Counted from the first letter of the stretch, positions 22,925 through 35,960 are shown. The stretch is 64,000 nt of DNA from Nelumbo lutea (GCA_022828595.1 JAKGHH010000002.1:77968383-78032382), one strand, 5' to 3'. The notes: a model not told the origin generated them from the letters alone. Numbers and translations: made by a program.

Positions 22925-24770
22925 CTGGTAGCCAGAATTCTGATCATTTGCCCCTCGTGTTTGGCTTTGATAGTGATATGTTGACGGGACGAGAGCTAGG
23001 CCGTGTATCAGAGGTCGTCCCAGGAGGAAATGGTAGGCGGTCCTCCTTGAGATGACCTGGAATTCCTGCATGATGGAGAATGGCCCAATTGCTACCTACA
23101 ATTCAATGGACCCCTTTGTGACAGATGTGTTTCCATTGAAATTTGTTATCTCCATCAACAGTCCTTTGACAGTCTCTTGTTGTATGTTCATCAGCTTCAA
23201 TGTGTAGATGGAGATTAAATTAACGGAACTCTTAGGGTCAATCATTGACCTTCTCATTTTGAAGCCTCCAACTATCGCTGAAACATAAAAGGGTTGGTTG
23301 TGATGGGAGTCGGCAGCTAACATGTCTTTCGGTGTAAACTCCACGCTATTGCGATCAGTCCAATAAGGTTCCAATGGCCTTCTGAAGACTTCTGCCAGTG
23401 CTCTGATAGCTAGTTTCCTCGTCGATGTGCTTGCTCCCTGCTTACTAAAGAATTGTTGGAGCTCTTGGCTTTGCTCAAGTTTCTCTATCAACGTGTTAGA
23501 CTGATACTGGCTCGTTTTCTCTACCATGTTGACACTTTCTCCTTGGGCATCGGCTGGGAGGGGGTCAATTTCTACTTGTGCTGGGTCTCTTTTCACGAAC
23601 TCATCCAACTTTACCTTCTGTACAAACAATCTTCTTAGGGAGAAACTGTCCATTAGGTCATGGTGTGGTTATTGGTGATAGTTGCACCACCTTTCGCTAT
23701 GTCTATCTTTCTCTGGATCTACCCTTACTGGTGGTGGTGGCAGATTAATCACCCTATCTTTAACCAACTTGTTCATTATCATAATCACTTCTTCTTTTGT
23801 GCAGGAGAAGGGAGGAGGAATCGACAGGTCATTCCTCTTTCCTGGGGCAGCATTGCGGTAGTGGGGCCCCTTCCTGGGTCCTCCATTGTTCTGAGGCTTC
23901 CGGCCAACTGCATACACTTCATTCCTTCCATATGGTGTAGGCTGATGTGAGGTGTTCTTGACCATGCGCACCGTTCTTTCTGCGCACCTCCATAGTTGAC
24001 TGTATGTCTCGACCTCCACATTCTCAATACCTATTCTGTAAGCGGGCCGCATCCCTTGCACGCATTGTTTGATGAAGCTTTTCTCTGTGTTGTGCTCATC
24101 GAAGATGAAGCAAGTCAATTTCTAGTACCGCATCCCTTGCTCTATATTTCTCAGATTGGCCATCGTCAACTTCCTTTCTAAGGTGAACAATTTTGGTAGG
24201 AACTTTTTTGCTAGTTCGCCCCATGAGTTGATACTTCCAATGGTGAGGCTGATGAACTAGGTGTATGCCAGGCCGGTTATAGATTTTGAAAATTCATGAA
24301 CTTTGAGATCGCCATCAAGAGCGTAGGATCCAAGGTTTTCTTCAAACTTGCTTATGTGCTCCTATGGGCTGCCCTTCTACCCATCATACTGCGGCCACTA
24401 CTACGGAGGGACGCATCCAACAGGGTAAGGCTTGTATAGGATCTGGTCAAAGTAGGGCTTCTATAAGACAACAGAATCCTACGCTCGGTTGCAACTTTCT
24501 ACCACCAACCATTGGACATATTCTCTCATCTCATTCTGCTTAGTGGAGTCTCCATTACTAGGTCTACTTGGAAGAAGGTTCGGGGCTGGTTGATGGGATG
24601 TTGCCCTATTTGCATAGGCATGGGATTGATTTTGTTGGGTTGTTCTGGGGCGGTGGGGATTGGGTTGGAGGTGTGACAACTGACAGGGGATATCGATGGG
24701 AACAATGGCTGGGGTGAAGGGAGATTGCTCGGCTTGGGCTGATCATTGGAGGAGGATCTAGAGAGCATTC
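22925..24770 (-). pseudogene. Ty3/Gypsy gag-protease relic without reverse transcriptase
   Basis: Read from 24770 down, the parts are: a Pro/Gln-rich N-terminus; gag blocks near 24400-24190 (HISKFEENLGSYALDGD, INSWGELAKKFLPKLFTLE); FIKQCVQGMRPAYRIGIE; a lost zinc knuckle (WCNYHQ at about 23670); then the aspartic protease, with FYVSAIVGGFKMRRSMID and SSVNLIS at about 23300-23220. In the protease motif DPK-SSVNLI, Lys replaces the usual Gly after Asp-X. The post-protease block YHFLLGRPLIHGLALVPS lies at about 23025-22970. Reverse transcriptase should follow but is absent. Frames break several times, for example near 24120 and 23660. Confidence 0.88.
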
Positions 24771-25011
24771 CTTATTTCTTCTTGCATTCGCTCAATTTTT
24801 TTCAAATCGAGCCTCAAAGCAGGCCTCGAACTCATATACCTTGTTTGGGAGTATTTCGATGTCAACTTGATTGGCAGTCTCTGTCTCGAATTAGTTCTTC
24901 ACCCCCGGGTTGGTATTCTTAGTGATGTTGTCGTGTTCTTCAGGGATTGGTGTAAGGTTGATTCTATGGGCGGTTATTCTCTATGATCAAACAACGAACC
25001 AGAGATTCTAC
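24771..25011 (-). other. 5' untranslated part of the Gypsy element
   Basis: Between the LTR and gag on the minus strand. A primer-binding site should sit at the 25011 side, but I could not match it to a tRNA. Confidence 0.4.
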
Positions 25012-25737
25012 TGTAGGTAAGGTGGTGGCTTGTCTAGGGAGGAGGTCTCTTTGAAGGACAAAGGAAGGTCAAGAACTGGGAATCAATTGGGAGACTAGGG
25101 CCGAAGGGGAGTGGTAAGACAGTTGAGCAGGGAAATCAATGATAAGGGTAATCAGTGATTGAATGCATGACCTTTGTTATGAGAAGGATTTCTATTTATG
25201 GGGAAGATCCCGAGATCCTAAAAGGAAGGAACTAAAGGCGTCTATTTTCTACTAGGAAAGTGAATATTGGATTCACTATCAATCATTAAGGGGCATTGTT
25301 GGGGTTTGGTCACGTGTCCCTTTGGGAATTTTTCCGAGGATTGACTTTCCTTTCACTCGGATATCCTCATAACCTACGTGTGATACTACCCTTTTGCGCC
25401 TTACTTAACTGATGTGGCACTAGTGATGTCACTATTTGGCGGGTGACGTCTTATTAGACCTATGTGGCACCTTGTCACGTTCGTCACTTTGAAGTTACAC
25501 ATGTAGGTAATATCCATGTAGCTTCTTAATGAACTGGGATCCCGTAGCGATTGAAGGTTTATTGCAGGGCCGGGTGCGTGTGAACCTCATTGTAGGTTCA
25601 ACCTAAGTTTGCTTTGGGCTTGCGCTAAGGTTCATCGCAAAGGAAAGATGGGCTACAAGCTGATTGCAAGCATCCATTTGGTATCAATCTACTGTTTACT
25701 ATGCTCTGAGGGACTAAGCAAGCACTATACACCTACA
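25012..25737 (-). mobile_element. 5' LTR of the Gypsy element
   Basis: On the minus strand it starts TGTAGGT (25737-25731) and ends ACCTACA (25018-25012), 726 bp. Ends and internal blocks match the LTR at 1571-2287. It precedes gag in the right orientation. The partner 3' LTR was not found on the left side. Confidence 0.78.
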
Positions 25738-25809
25738 ATTGGAAATTTATTAGGTAGTAAATTTTTAACATGAAAATTGTTCTAGAGGCTGGGAACAAGA
25801 TATGGTCGT

Positions 25810-27890
25810 ATGGGTCCCTTGGTTCAAAGTTTCAATGAAGAAGATTTCAAATAGAGGGTTCAAATTGAATCTAGTTTCAGGTCTCAAGATGTAGGGGTCA
25901 ACAGTGTCAGGATTGGATGGTCTTGGTATTGTTGGACTTGGAATTTCGAGCTCTATGTATTTATAGGGTTGGACTTTTTACTTTATGTGACATATTCTTC
26001 GGGTATTAAGGTAAAGGGGTAAACAACGTTGGGTTTGGGTGATCTTGGTATTGTCGGACTTGGAATTTTGGAATTTACATACGTATGGTGTTGGATTTCT
26101 CAAGGTTCAAAGTATCGGAAACACCAAGTGTATCGGAAAGAAAATTTTAAGAGACATATCATTATACTCCTTGGACACGCATACGTATTGGAGAAAAATT
26201 AAGATACACATGAAAACACTATAAATACTTCAATAAATCATAAAAATACAACAATGACACTAAATATAATACCTTGGAGATGTATATATATATATATATA
26301 TTAAGTTAATATATTTTAATGGTTATATGAAGAAATACATTGTAGTTAATTATAATTTCATTAAAAAACCTATGTTTAACTACAATTTATAAATTATAAT
26401 TCTTAAGTTTTATGGTATGGCAAAAACCCAACTATCCTATCCAACCCTAAAACATGCATTGGCACAATTTCTACGAGAAAGTATAATTAAAAATTATTAT
26501 TTATTTTTATTTTAAAAATTATAATAAATAAATAATAAATAAACATTGTACAATATATTCAAAAATAGTTATTCAAGAAGAAATTTCAATTGCTTTATGG
26601 ATATGATAGATCATCCATAGAATTTTAATATATTTAATCATTATGGTCAAATGATAAGATATAGTTAATTTGTATTTATTTTTAATTCTAAAATATATAA
26701 AAAATAATAATCATTAAAGAAGAAATTTCAATTACTCTATGGATATGATAGATCGTCCATAGAATTATAATATTATTTAATCATTGTGATCAAATGATAA
26801 AGTATAATTAACTATTATTTATTTTTTAATTCTAAAAATATAAAAAATAAAAAAATAATAATAAAGAAGAAATTTCAATTGCCCTATGGATATGATGGAT
26901 AAATCCATAGATCTAAAACTTATTGAGTCTTTATAGGTAGAGAAAAAAATTAATTTTCAATTTTTTTGTTAATTTATATTTTCCCCAAATATCTCCATGC
27001 AATTTCCATAGATATACTAATAACACAAAAAAATATGTGATTTTAAATGTAAGAAATGTATATCAATATAGATTTAAACATTCAAGAAAAAAATCACAAG
27101 ATATTAAGAAAATTGAAAATACTTATCTATTTTTCTATAGTTTTTCAACATTTGAAAAATCTTCAAAAAAGGTTAACAATTCATGCTTGTTTGTTGCAAT
27201 TTTTTTGCATGTTTAGCACTCTAGGAATGAGATTTGGAGTTTTAGAGTCATTTGGGGTGAAAGAAGGCTTATTTCCAGGGAAAGAAACTTGCTTTCCCCC
27301 TCTAATTTTTTTTTTCAAATTTTGGTTGTATCTTTTTCATAGTGTATTGGTTGATACACCTGATACACCTCCAATACACCCCTGATACGGTATGGTACGG
27401 GTCCAATACGATGGAAAAAGACAATATTGTTGATTCTCCACCATATTTTGTATCGGACCATTAAAGATACGATACGATATGCCCCGTATTGGGCATATCG
27501 TATTGAAATTTGAAACCTAGGGATTTTTGACTTAATGTGAGATAAGGATCATGATAAAAAAGATTTTAATCGAACAATCAGAATCAGTTTCAGCTTTGGG
27601 TCTTAAGATAAATGGGTAAATGGTATCAAATTTGGGTGATCTTGGTACCGTCGGATTTGAAATTTTGTGATCTACATACCCATGGTGTTAGATTTCTAAC
27701 TTAATGTAAGATAAGGTTATGGATAAAAAAGATTCTAATCGAAATACCAAAATTGGTTTGGACTTTGGGTCTTAGGAAGGAAGGGTAAACAATATTAGAT
27801 TTTGACGATCTTAGTATAGTTAGATTTAATTGGAATTCTGGGATTTGCATACCTATGGTGTCAGATTTGTTAATTTAGAGGTCCAAACTT
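25810..27890. repeat. Degenerate tandem array, 120-175 bp units, split by a transposon
   Basis: Each unit carries 'gatcttggta' plus 'gtcggactt' or similar, 'catacctatggtgt' and 'gatttctaacttaatg'. Unit junctions lie at about 25971, 26093/27522 (interrupted), 27691 and 27864. The spacings are 169 and 173 bp for intact units and 122 bp for the first. The function is unknown. Short phrases resemble the tandem units at 36.2 kb. Confidence 0.7.
26103..27521. mobile_element. Mutator-like non-autonomous element inside the tandem array
   Basis: The left end AGGTTCAAAGTATCGG is mirrored by the right end, which on the minus strand reads AGGTTTCAAATTTCAATACG. The flanks GATTTCTCA (26094-26102) and GATTTTTGA (27522-27530) form a diverged 9-bp duplication, as in Mutator-like elements. 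The same TIR type bounds the smaller element at 42019-42252. The interior is AT-rich with two related blocks ('aagaagaaatttcaatt' at about 26576, 26717 and 26864) and shows no transposase. Confidence 0.65.
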
Positions 27891-28199
27891 TTGTAAAATT
27901 CCAAAAATTCCTTGGGTCGACTGAGAGATTAGCTAAAGCATGCTTGAAGCTCAAAGTGTTGTAGAAAGACTAAAGGGTGCAAAATTGAGGTTCTTACAAC
28001 TGCTTTATTGGGGGTAAGCATTGGGACACAAAAGGGATAGATTATGTAGATTTTCATTAGAAAATTGAGTACATTGATTTTCAAGGCACAAAGATTAACA
28101 AAATGAAGTTAAGTACAAAGGTGCTTTAGGCGGCAACATGTCCACAAGCTCGAATTCAAGGTTGTACTAATTATCATCAATTAGGCATTGGATAACCTA
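27891..28199. other. Intergenic, nothing recognised
   Basis: Diverged sequence between the tandem array and the gag relic. No domain was seen. Confidence 0.5.
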
Positions 28200-29760
28200 G
28201 TTCAATTGCCAGCATTCATTACTCTTATGTCCCAGTTCTTGATGGTAACATTATAAGCATTCTAGTTGAATTTCTTTAGATCCAAGACAGTAGATGAAGG
28301 TGTCCTTTTTAGACCAAGATGGTAAAAAGCTCAGAAAGCAGGGATGGTAGTAGGGTGAACTTTTTAACTTCTTTCTTGGATGGTTGAGTAGGTGGTATAG
28401 GCCTCGATAAAAATGGAGGCCTAAAGGCTGGAGGTGTTGTTCTTATGTGAGAAATTAGCCAATCAACTTTGGAGTTCTTCAATCTCTTGGTGGATTCTAA
28501 GTTCTGGTTGGTGTTGGTCATCTTTTCTGTGGGGAGCAGAAGACTTTAGATAGCATGAGAACATGTATTGAATGTTAGTGAAATTTGTATAGAGTAGTGC
28601 ATGATGTGTGTGTATGTATTGCAAATATGATGCAAACAAATGCCTAGACTTTATGGGTTGGAACCTACAAAGTGTTTTATAGAAAGCCTAAGTTTTTAGG
28701 GGAAGAGATGAAAAATGTTTATTTGATATCCTTAACAATGAATTTGTTTTGTTTAATTTGTAAGGTTTTGTATTTATTTTATTATCCAAGTCACACCCAA
28801 GCGCTACTGCCCAAGATGCCTACCTACCCTTCATGAGGGATCAAACTAGTCATAGTTCTTGAAAAGATTACAAACTTGATCACATATTCAAGTGATGTTT
28901 TGAGGGATATTGTCTAGCATCGATGAGATATTGGATGTTGACTTTGAGAATTGGACAATCATTCTTTGATTTCCTTTTCCTTGATGATATGTGTAGTATT
29001 CATTTAACTTAAAGCTCTTTAGCAGAGGATTAGGAATTGGTTTTGTGACAAAGGTGCTAAAATTCATTCTTGATTAGTTAGAGTTTGACATTTTTGTGTT
29101 GAAGAGGAAGGTTGTTGTATAGTGGCTATTATAGTATGTTCTTTGATATCGTCTAGTGGATTTGTGGGTGCTTGATGAAAAACTTTCTCATGCTTAACTC
29201 CATTAAATGTGAACACCGACCTCTAGCAATTGATAAAAGTCTTGGAAAGCTTACCCTATTATTAAAGAATAGATTGGCTTTTTCAATGTCATGATAAAAA
29301 TTCTAATTACATAATCCTTTGGCAGGGGTTCTTTTATTTTGATAGACACTATCTTCCATCATTTCATATACTTAGTTTTTCAGTTAGTCCTTAACTAAGG
29401 TGTTCTATATCACTCAATGTTGGTGATAGGTGGAAATTGATGTACTTGATAAATCATTTTGCTAGTTTGCTCCACGTGTTCCTAGTATCTAGGTTGAATT
29501 GGGTATCCAAAGCGGCTTCTTTTAGGCTCTTGGAGAATAGTTGGGCTAACAATCTTTCCTCATGTCCAAGTTAAAATAAGTTCTTGCAATAGAGGAGGAT
29601 GTGTTCTTTGGGACAAATATATCCACCATACTTGTGAAATTTTGGGATTTTAATTTTTTAAGCAAGTCATCTCTTATGACTAGAATGCTTGTATGTCCTT
29701 GATGTCTTCCTTCATCTTTGATAACTCGTCTTCGTAAGGCATAATCGAAAAATATTACTC
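28200..29760 (-). pseudogene. Ty3/Gypsy gag relic, heavily decayed
   Basis: On the minus strand at about 29590-29380 the reading EERLLAQLFSKSLKEAALD, then NTWSKLAKWFIKYINF and PTLSDIEHL, matches the core of Gypsy gag proteins. The parallel gag at 24.2-24.4 kb has the same layout. The open frame 28521-28309 downstream is Pro/Arg-rich, as gag C-termini are. Multiple stops break it, and no protease was seen. Confidence 0.6.
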
Positions 29761-31359
29761 ATTTGGAGGTTGACGAAAGACTTGCTCCACAATGATCCCA
29801 AAAGGGGTCTTTTTAGGTTAAAAGAAGTTTAAACTATATGCATTATTCTATTTGATTTGATCAATTTATGTTGGGCTACTTTGCTTTATTCTATTGAGGA
29901 CAAACTTGGCCTAGATGTTTTTGTGGTTGGTTATCACAAGGGCCTTTCTTGTTGATTATATGAGGGTATCAGACTTGGTGGTGGCATCTAACAAGTGGGA
30001 ATGGACTAATGTGCGTTGTTATAACTAGATCTGAAGATAAATTGGTCAAAACAACTAGTACAAAGAAAACTTTAGCTTAATCCTAAGATGAAGAATCAAA
30101 GAAGGATAGGATGCCATGCCCTTGTAGAGGTGGTCTTTTCTTCTATGGAGAGAACTATGAAGGGAAGAAATTCATCTCTTGCCCCTTCGAACATAATTGA
30201 AAGAAAAGATGCAATTTCTTCCATTGGGTTGAAGACCTCACCCATGTGGTCAAGGACCATGTAGAGTCAGAATGTTGAAAAGAAAACAATCAAATGGAAA
30301 AAAAAAAATTGGATATGTACTAACCCAAAGAGATCCGACAATTGTTCATATCATAAGTGGATACATGAGGCTCCAAGATTTCATCAACACTTCCAAATAT
30401 TTCTTCATGAGTTCTCACCAAATGGTCATAGCACAAAAGAAGATTCACCACATAAGATAGACTGGAACTTGAATAAAGAAATTAATTTGCCCAATAGTAA
30501 GGATATTTATCCCACTTTGAGTGACTATGGTGAGGAAGTAAGGCATCATGGTGCATACATGCTAAATATTGGTCACCAATAGCATGATACAAGCAACACA
30601 TGTCTATGTTCGTCAAGAGAATAGGATCTCCCACTGTGTAAAATTTTCCTACAAAGAAACCATATGCATGATTAACACTTCTATATAACTTTGTACACAA
30701 ATTTTATATACTATAAGTAGTTCAGTCTTTGTCCTCTATGTGTCTTGATTTTTGCATTCCTATTTAGGGGACGGGGATAATTGAGCATGAAAGTTAGAGA
30801 TTCCTCAAGTTGCTAGAGGTTATACTTAGCTCACTCATACTCAGTTGAAGTTGTTTACAAATGTATATATTTCCTAACTATTGTGTTTCTCTCATTTTGT
30901 GCTTTAAATTGTTTATATATACCTCAAATGATTATATTTTGAAAATGTTTACTACTTAAGAAAAATATTAATATTGTCCAAAATTTCAAGGACACAAGGG
31001 GAGTAAATCCACTGTTATCCCCAAAAATAATCCAAGAGATGCTTTTTTTAACTAAGTTGCAAAGCTTAGCACACTTTGTGTTAGTTGGTTTAATTAGGCT
31101 GATGAAAGGCTTTCACAATAGGAGGTGAAAGTCTCCAATCCTATTTAGAGCATTCTAATGTTCAATGCAATTATGGGACTCCTCTTGACAATCAATTGGA
31201 ATAGATTTGAATATATGGTTTTATTTTTACAATTAATACACTATATAATTGGTTTCTCATCTTACCTAATTTGTTTAGATTTATCTATTGATGAAATTAT
31301 TGCACATACTAATAGTTGGCATTACTTCTAAAAGTTCAAAAATGTTGCTATTCAACTAA
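29761..31359. other. Unassigned, probably retroelement internal DNA
   Basis: No domain was recognised on either strand. The right part probably belongs to the SIRE-like element whose 3' end follows. Confidence 0.4.
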
Positions 31360-31879
31360 TAAGTTATGGTTTGTGTTTTGGTTTGAATGAGAAATGATTG
31401 TTATAGGAAACATGGGAAAATATGATAATGAAGTGAATGCATCTTCCCAAATAGAAAGGGGGAGTTCTTTCTCCCAAGTGGAAAAAAGGGGGAGCTTTAC
31501 CTCTTAGTATATTTTTGTGTAAGAATCCTCTATCAATATGTTTTAAGGGGAGATAAGTAGTATTCCCCACATATGATTTAAGGGAGTTTTGATCCATATG
31601 AGGATCTAAAACAAAGGTAAATTAATGAGAAATGGAGTATTTCCCAAATGGAAATATTTAAGGGAAGAATACTCATCAATCCCCTATATGTCTCAATGGG
31701 AACTAATAGTTTCTGAGCTGAAATTATGACATAAATTGTGATTAAAACCCATTTATTTACTTTAGATTAATTGTTATATCTTTTATATAGCATGTTTTAG
31801 GAGAATATCACTTGCAACTCGAGTTTAAGTGTTTTTGTCATTTTTCATCAATGGTTTGTCATCATAAAAAAGGGGAGAT
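31360..31879 (+). mobile_element. SIRE/Maximus-like Copia 3' internal region with several polypurine tracts
   Basis: Polypurine-like motifs recur at 31455-31463 (aaaggggga), 31481-31494 (aaaaaagggggag), about 31541 (aaggggagat) and 31868-31879, the last directly before the LTR start TGTTGAACC. Repeated polypurine tracts upstream of the 3' LTR are a known feature of SIRE-type elements. Confidence 0.6.
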
Positions 31880-33550
31880 TGTTGAACCTATGTGTTTTGA
31901 TGATAACAAACTCATTGAGAGAACTAATGGTGTAATTAAGTGTACAACAATTTTTACAAAGCTTCATTGTGCCAAAAATGTATTATAACTAGAATGATAC
32001 CAATGATGAAGAATGAAAGATTTGCTGAATTGTTTGCTTGTGCTTTAAGATATCTACACCATTACCACATCTCTCCAGCTAATGAAGCTCAAAGAAATTC
32101 AACCATATCAAGACTACTAAAATTTTTAAATAGATTTGGATTTGCTTAAAGGATATCTACTACAATATCTCACTAAAGAGAAGGTTCATCAATTTGTGCT
32201 CAAATTATGTTTATCTTTTAGGATCTTGATGTAATTAGTTGCACAATGCACTCTCTAGATACTTAACAAGAATGAAGTCAATACAAACAACCATAGAAAC
32301 CCTTAACTAGAATGGGTTTGGTTTTTAGATTTTCCTATACTTAAACAAAAGATTACAATAAAAAATACATTTTGAAAGCCAATGGAAGAGACCTCAAACC
32401 TTTGGATAAGAATTTCCAAGGTTTCTAAGTGTTGGGTTGTGTGTTAAGCAAGATTACTCAGGCTCCATAGAGTACTTAAATACTCAAAAATGTATAGTTG
32501 ACTAATTGACAATAGAGGCAAAGTTAGATTGACTGTGAAAGATAGTTCACTACCCTAAACAACATAGTCAACTAACTATGACAATTAAGGCACAAAATTC
32601 TAGGACTACGAAATATTGTCAACTATCCTAGAAAGCGTAGTCGAGAAATTGTGACAGTTGAGACATGAAATATGCATTGTCTAAAAAAACTAGTCAACTA
32701 CTAAGAAAATTTTAGTCAACTAACCCAAATAGGAGAGAAAAGAAAACTCCCTTCTTTAAGTGGAAAACTAGCAATTTTGACAATTGACTACTTTGAAGAA
32801 AGTTTCTCTTAAATCCTCAATAAATAGAGGAGTTCTATTTGATTTAGAAAGAAGGATTAAGAGATTAGATCAAGCATATGAAAAACAACTCAGCATTCCT
32901 TGTACATATTGTATATAGTTGTTTTTAGAAATAGAAAGCTAGATAAAGTTATTTTATTGAAAAGATTCTTGATCTTAAATAGTCTTAGAGGTGAGCAAGG
33001 TTGAGAAGCTCTTGAGCATGTACACTCTCACCCATCTATATTGTGAGTCTCTTCACTAAGCTGAACATCTTGAGAAATCATAGCAACTAAGTATTTGGTG
33101 CTTGTATTTTTATATCTACCTATTAAGAAGCTTCTTTTGCTATAAAATTGCTACTAAGCTAAAGAAAGAAATATATTTAAGGAGAGTTTTTGAACACCAT
33201 TAGGGTCTTGTTGGTACCTATGTTAAGGCCAACTTCAGGGTCTTATAGCAACCCAGAAGTCCTACTGGATTGGATCTTATAGGCTTTGTTGGCACTTGGG
33301 AAGTCCATCTAGTTAGTGGAAATTCTTAGTGGTGGTCTAAGGTAGAGGACGTATGCAGAGTTGGCTAAATCTCTATAAAAAGCTTGTGTGCCATGTATGT
33401 TTCTTTTGTTTTTCTTTAAGCTTTGTAGTTTGTTTTGTTTACCAACTTTGCTAACATTATCAAATAATTGCAATAACTTAAATCTTTGAGATATTGTAGA
33501 CATTGTTTTTATTTTATCTTTCTCTCTTTTTATCTACAAGATACAAGGTC
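31880..33550 (+). mobile_element. SIRE/Maximus-like Copia 3' LTR, right end uncertain
   Basis: It starts TGTTGAACC and 'gtgttttgatgataacaaa', the typical opening of SIRE/Maximus LTRs after a purine tract. It contains repeated 'agtcaacta' phrases (32480-32730) and 'aataaatagagg' near 32819 as a possible TATA region. The end was not located and is set by loss of recognisable content. No 5' LTR was found. Confidence 0.6.
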
Positions 33551-33599
33551 ATTTAGTGTAGTTATTGAGCTACTAACATCACTAACCCTACTAAATCTG

Positions 33600-33795
33600 T
33601 ATTTGGTGATTAAGTGGTTTGAGAAATAAGTACTTATTGCACAAGTACTTATTCTTAAATAATTATTTGAACAAGTACTTAATGCTATTTAGCGACCCCT
33701 TTGCCAAACCACTTATAATTATTTTATTTACTTATTGGGGTGAGGATGTTTGGTGTGCCGCTTCCCCAACAAGTACTTATTTTAGCGGAATTTAC
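33600..33795. mobile_element. MITE-like sequence with 'aagtacttatt' motifs
   Basis: 'aagtacttatt' and its relatives occur at least three times among 'aaaccactta' motifs, in opposite senses. It resembles the sequence at 40485-40705 and, I think, plant hAT-type MITEs. No TSD was set. Confidence 0.35.
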
Positions 33796-34329
33796 ATTTT
33801 TAGCCCCTATTTCACACACCCATATAAACATTGAAATATACATATTATATTGTATATTTAAAAGGAGCATGCCACATCACTACGTTGAAACACATATGGA
33901 TCCACGTGTAACACATGTGGAGTGCCACATGGGCCCATATGTGGCATTAATACAAAAATTAATAATAATGATAATGATAATGATAACAAGAATTATAATA
34001 AGAGTACAAATATCCATGATGTTATTTTTATATGTCCATGATATTTATCTACCATTCTACATTTCTACTCCTTGTTGTTGTATACATCTAGTCTACCATT
34101 CAAACATTAAGGATGTGTTTGGTTTGAAAGTTCTTAAGTAGCATTCATAGATTACGATTAGATTGGAAGCTGTAAAATGTCTAGGATAAGTGGAAATAGT
34201 CAAAATGTTTGACTTGGGATTCAATAAAATAAAAGGCATTGCTTAATATCAAATTTTTTTAGGAAATTTCAATAAACAAATTAAAAACGAATATATACCT
34301 AGAAACCCTAATCAATTTACTACAAATAT
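33796..34329. other. Intergenic, nothing recognised
   Basis: AT-rich, with a short 'atgataatgataatgataa' run at about 33968-33986. Confidence 0.5.
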
Positions 34330-34620
34330 AATGAACACCCTATGAGCGTTGAAAAATGCTCACTTGCCACTTGGGCTGGAAATGGAGTTGCCACCCATTA
34401 GATTGGAAAATGGAGGTGATGGGACCTCTGAGAATGATTTTTAAAACAATTTTGGCTTGATAGTGACTCCCATAGGCCAAGGCACCGACCAAAGTAGTCC
34501 GAACAAGCCTTAGATGGGAGAGGGAAGGGGTTAGGCACCTCTCCTGAATCCAATAGGTGGGGCCCATATGGGATACTGAGAACCAATGTCTACATACTAA
34601 AAGACTAATAACCTAAATCA
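34330..34620 (+). mobile_element. Tat-like Gypsy remnant, 'TTAGGCACC' block
   Basis: It contains 'ggaggtgatgggacctc' (34411-34427), 'ggggttaggcacctctcc' (34528-34545) and 'tccaataggtgg'. The same three blocks in the same order occur at 54910-55065. I associate the ttaggcacc block with the region after pol in plant Tat-lineage Gypsy elements. That is from memory, not a search. Confidence 0.5.
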
Positions 34621-35690
34621 ATTAAAGATCTAAAACATATTACTAAACTTAAATGAACCTAAAAGAAGTATCAATTGGTTAATACAACAGAGAGAGAGAG
34701 AGCATACGACTTGATATAACCAGATGTGGAAGGAGCATGTAACAATAAATAAACAACAAAGATGAAGCTCAAAGCATCATAACTAGAAAGTAAGCACTTA
34801 TACTAATGATCGACTATTCGGTAGAAGCAAAGTAGAATAAAAAAAATACTTGATAAGATGCATCAGACCTTATTCGGGAAGAACTAAAAGCTATCTAAAG
34901 AAATGTTAAATTCTGAAATAATGCCGAATTAAAACTGATTAACAAAACATATCATAAACCGAACCATTATAGTTCAGTGAGATACATCAAAGAATAAATG
35001 GCAAGAGAAAAAATAAAAATAATGACCTATGGTAACAATTTGGTAGAATGCATCAGAGAAAAATCTATAAAGTAAGAAAAGGAATAGAACTTAACTAAAC
35101 TTGCTATTCGACAGCCATTGCCTTGCATGAACTACTGGTTGTTTGAAATAAGAATAATCTACTCTCATGCATTCTTCTGCAGTACAAAATAAAAAGATCC
35201 AACCAAGGGAAGAAATAAAATCACAGAAGCATAGTTGAATCTAAAAAAAGCTAAACTAGGATTATGTCGGGTATGGGAGCTTGCAGGGAGTTGGCTCTTC
35301 CCCTTTCTAACCTTTGATTCATGAATATATGAAGGAAAAACCGAACAAGATTGAGTAAAGAGGAAGAATTCTGATGAAGGGTTACTTGAGTGCGTTGATT
35401 CCCAAGAGATTACCGGACACTACAAAGATTAGTCAAACTTCAGTAGAAGGAAGGTTGGTTTGCTTTCAGGCCTCAAAGAATCCCAGATTGTCTGGTGTAA
35501 TCAACCATTAATGTTGCACAAGGTTCAGTCCTAATAGGGGTTTGTTCTGCAACTTCTTGGTTTTGCGTTAAAGATGCGATAGATGGAAAATGAAACTAGC
35601 AATGGTAACCAGAATGCATTTCAAAATAATATGAACTAGATGAAAGGAGAAGGGGAGCATCATTAGTGGTAGAGCTTCATCTCACAGCCA
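34621..35690. other. Unassigned part of the Tat-like remnant
   Basis: AT-rich and non-coding, with a (GA)n run at about 34690. It sits between the ttaggcacc block and the purine-rich tract. Confidence 0.4.
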
Positions 35691-35960
35691 CTATATCATT
35701 GCGTCTGGCAAAAAATAAAAGAAGAACAAGAAGGAGGGAGAGTAAGGGGGAAGACTAAGAAAGATGAAAAAGAAGAGAGAGTTGGGCCAAAATGTAGGAG
35801 GAAGAGGACTTTTGTTGCTTTTTGCGCCGCTGGTTCGAACAGAAAAGGAAAAAGGCGACAGGATGCAAATAGAGAAGAAAGTAAGAAGAGAGAGAGAGAA
35901 GATGTGAAAACCAAGGAAGGAAGAAGAAAGAAGAGAAAAAACGGGTGAAAACACAAGGGG
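35691..35960. repeat. Purine-rich (GA) tract
   Basis: Long AG-rich DNA makes open frames on the minus strand made of Ser, Phe and Leu. These are compositional, not genes. A similar tract lies at 42600-42950 in the same position relative to downstream tandem repeats. Confidence 0.8.
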
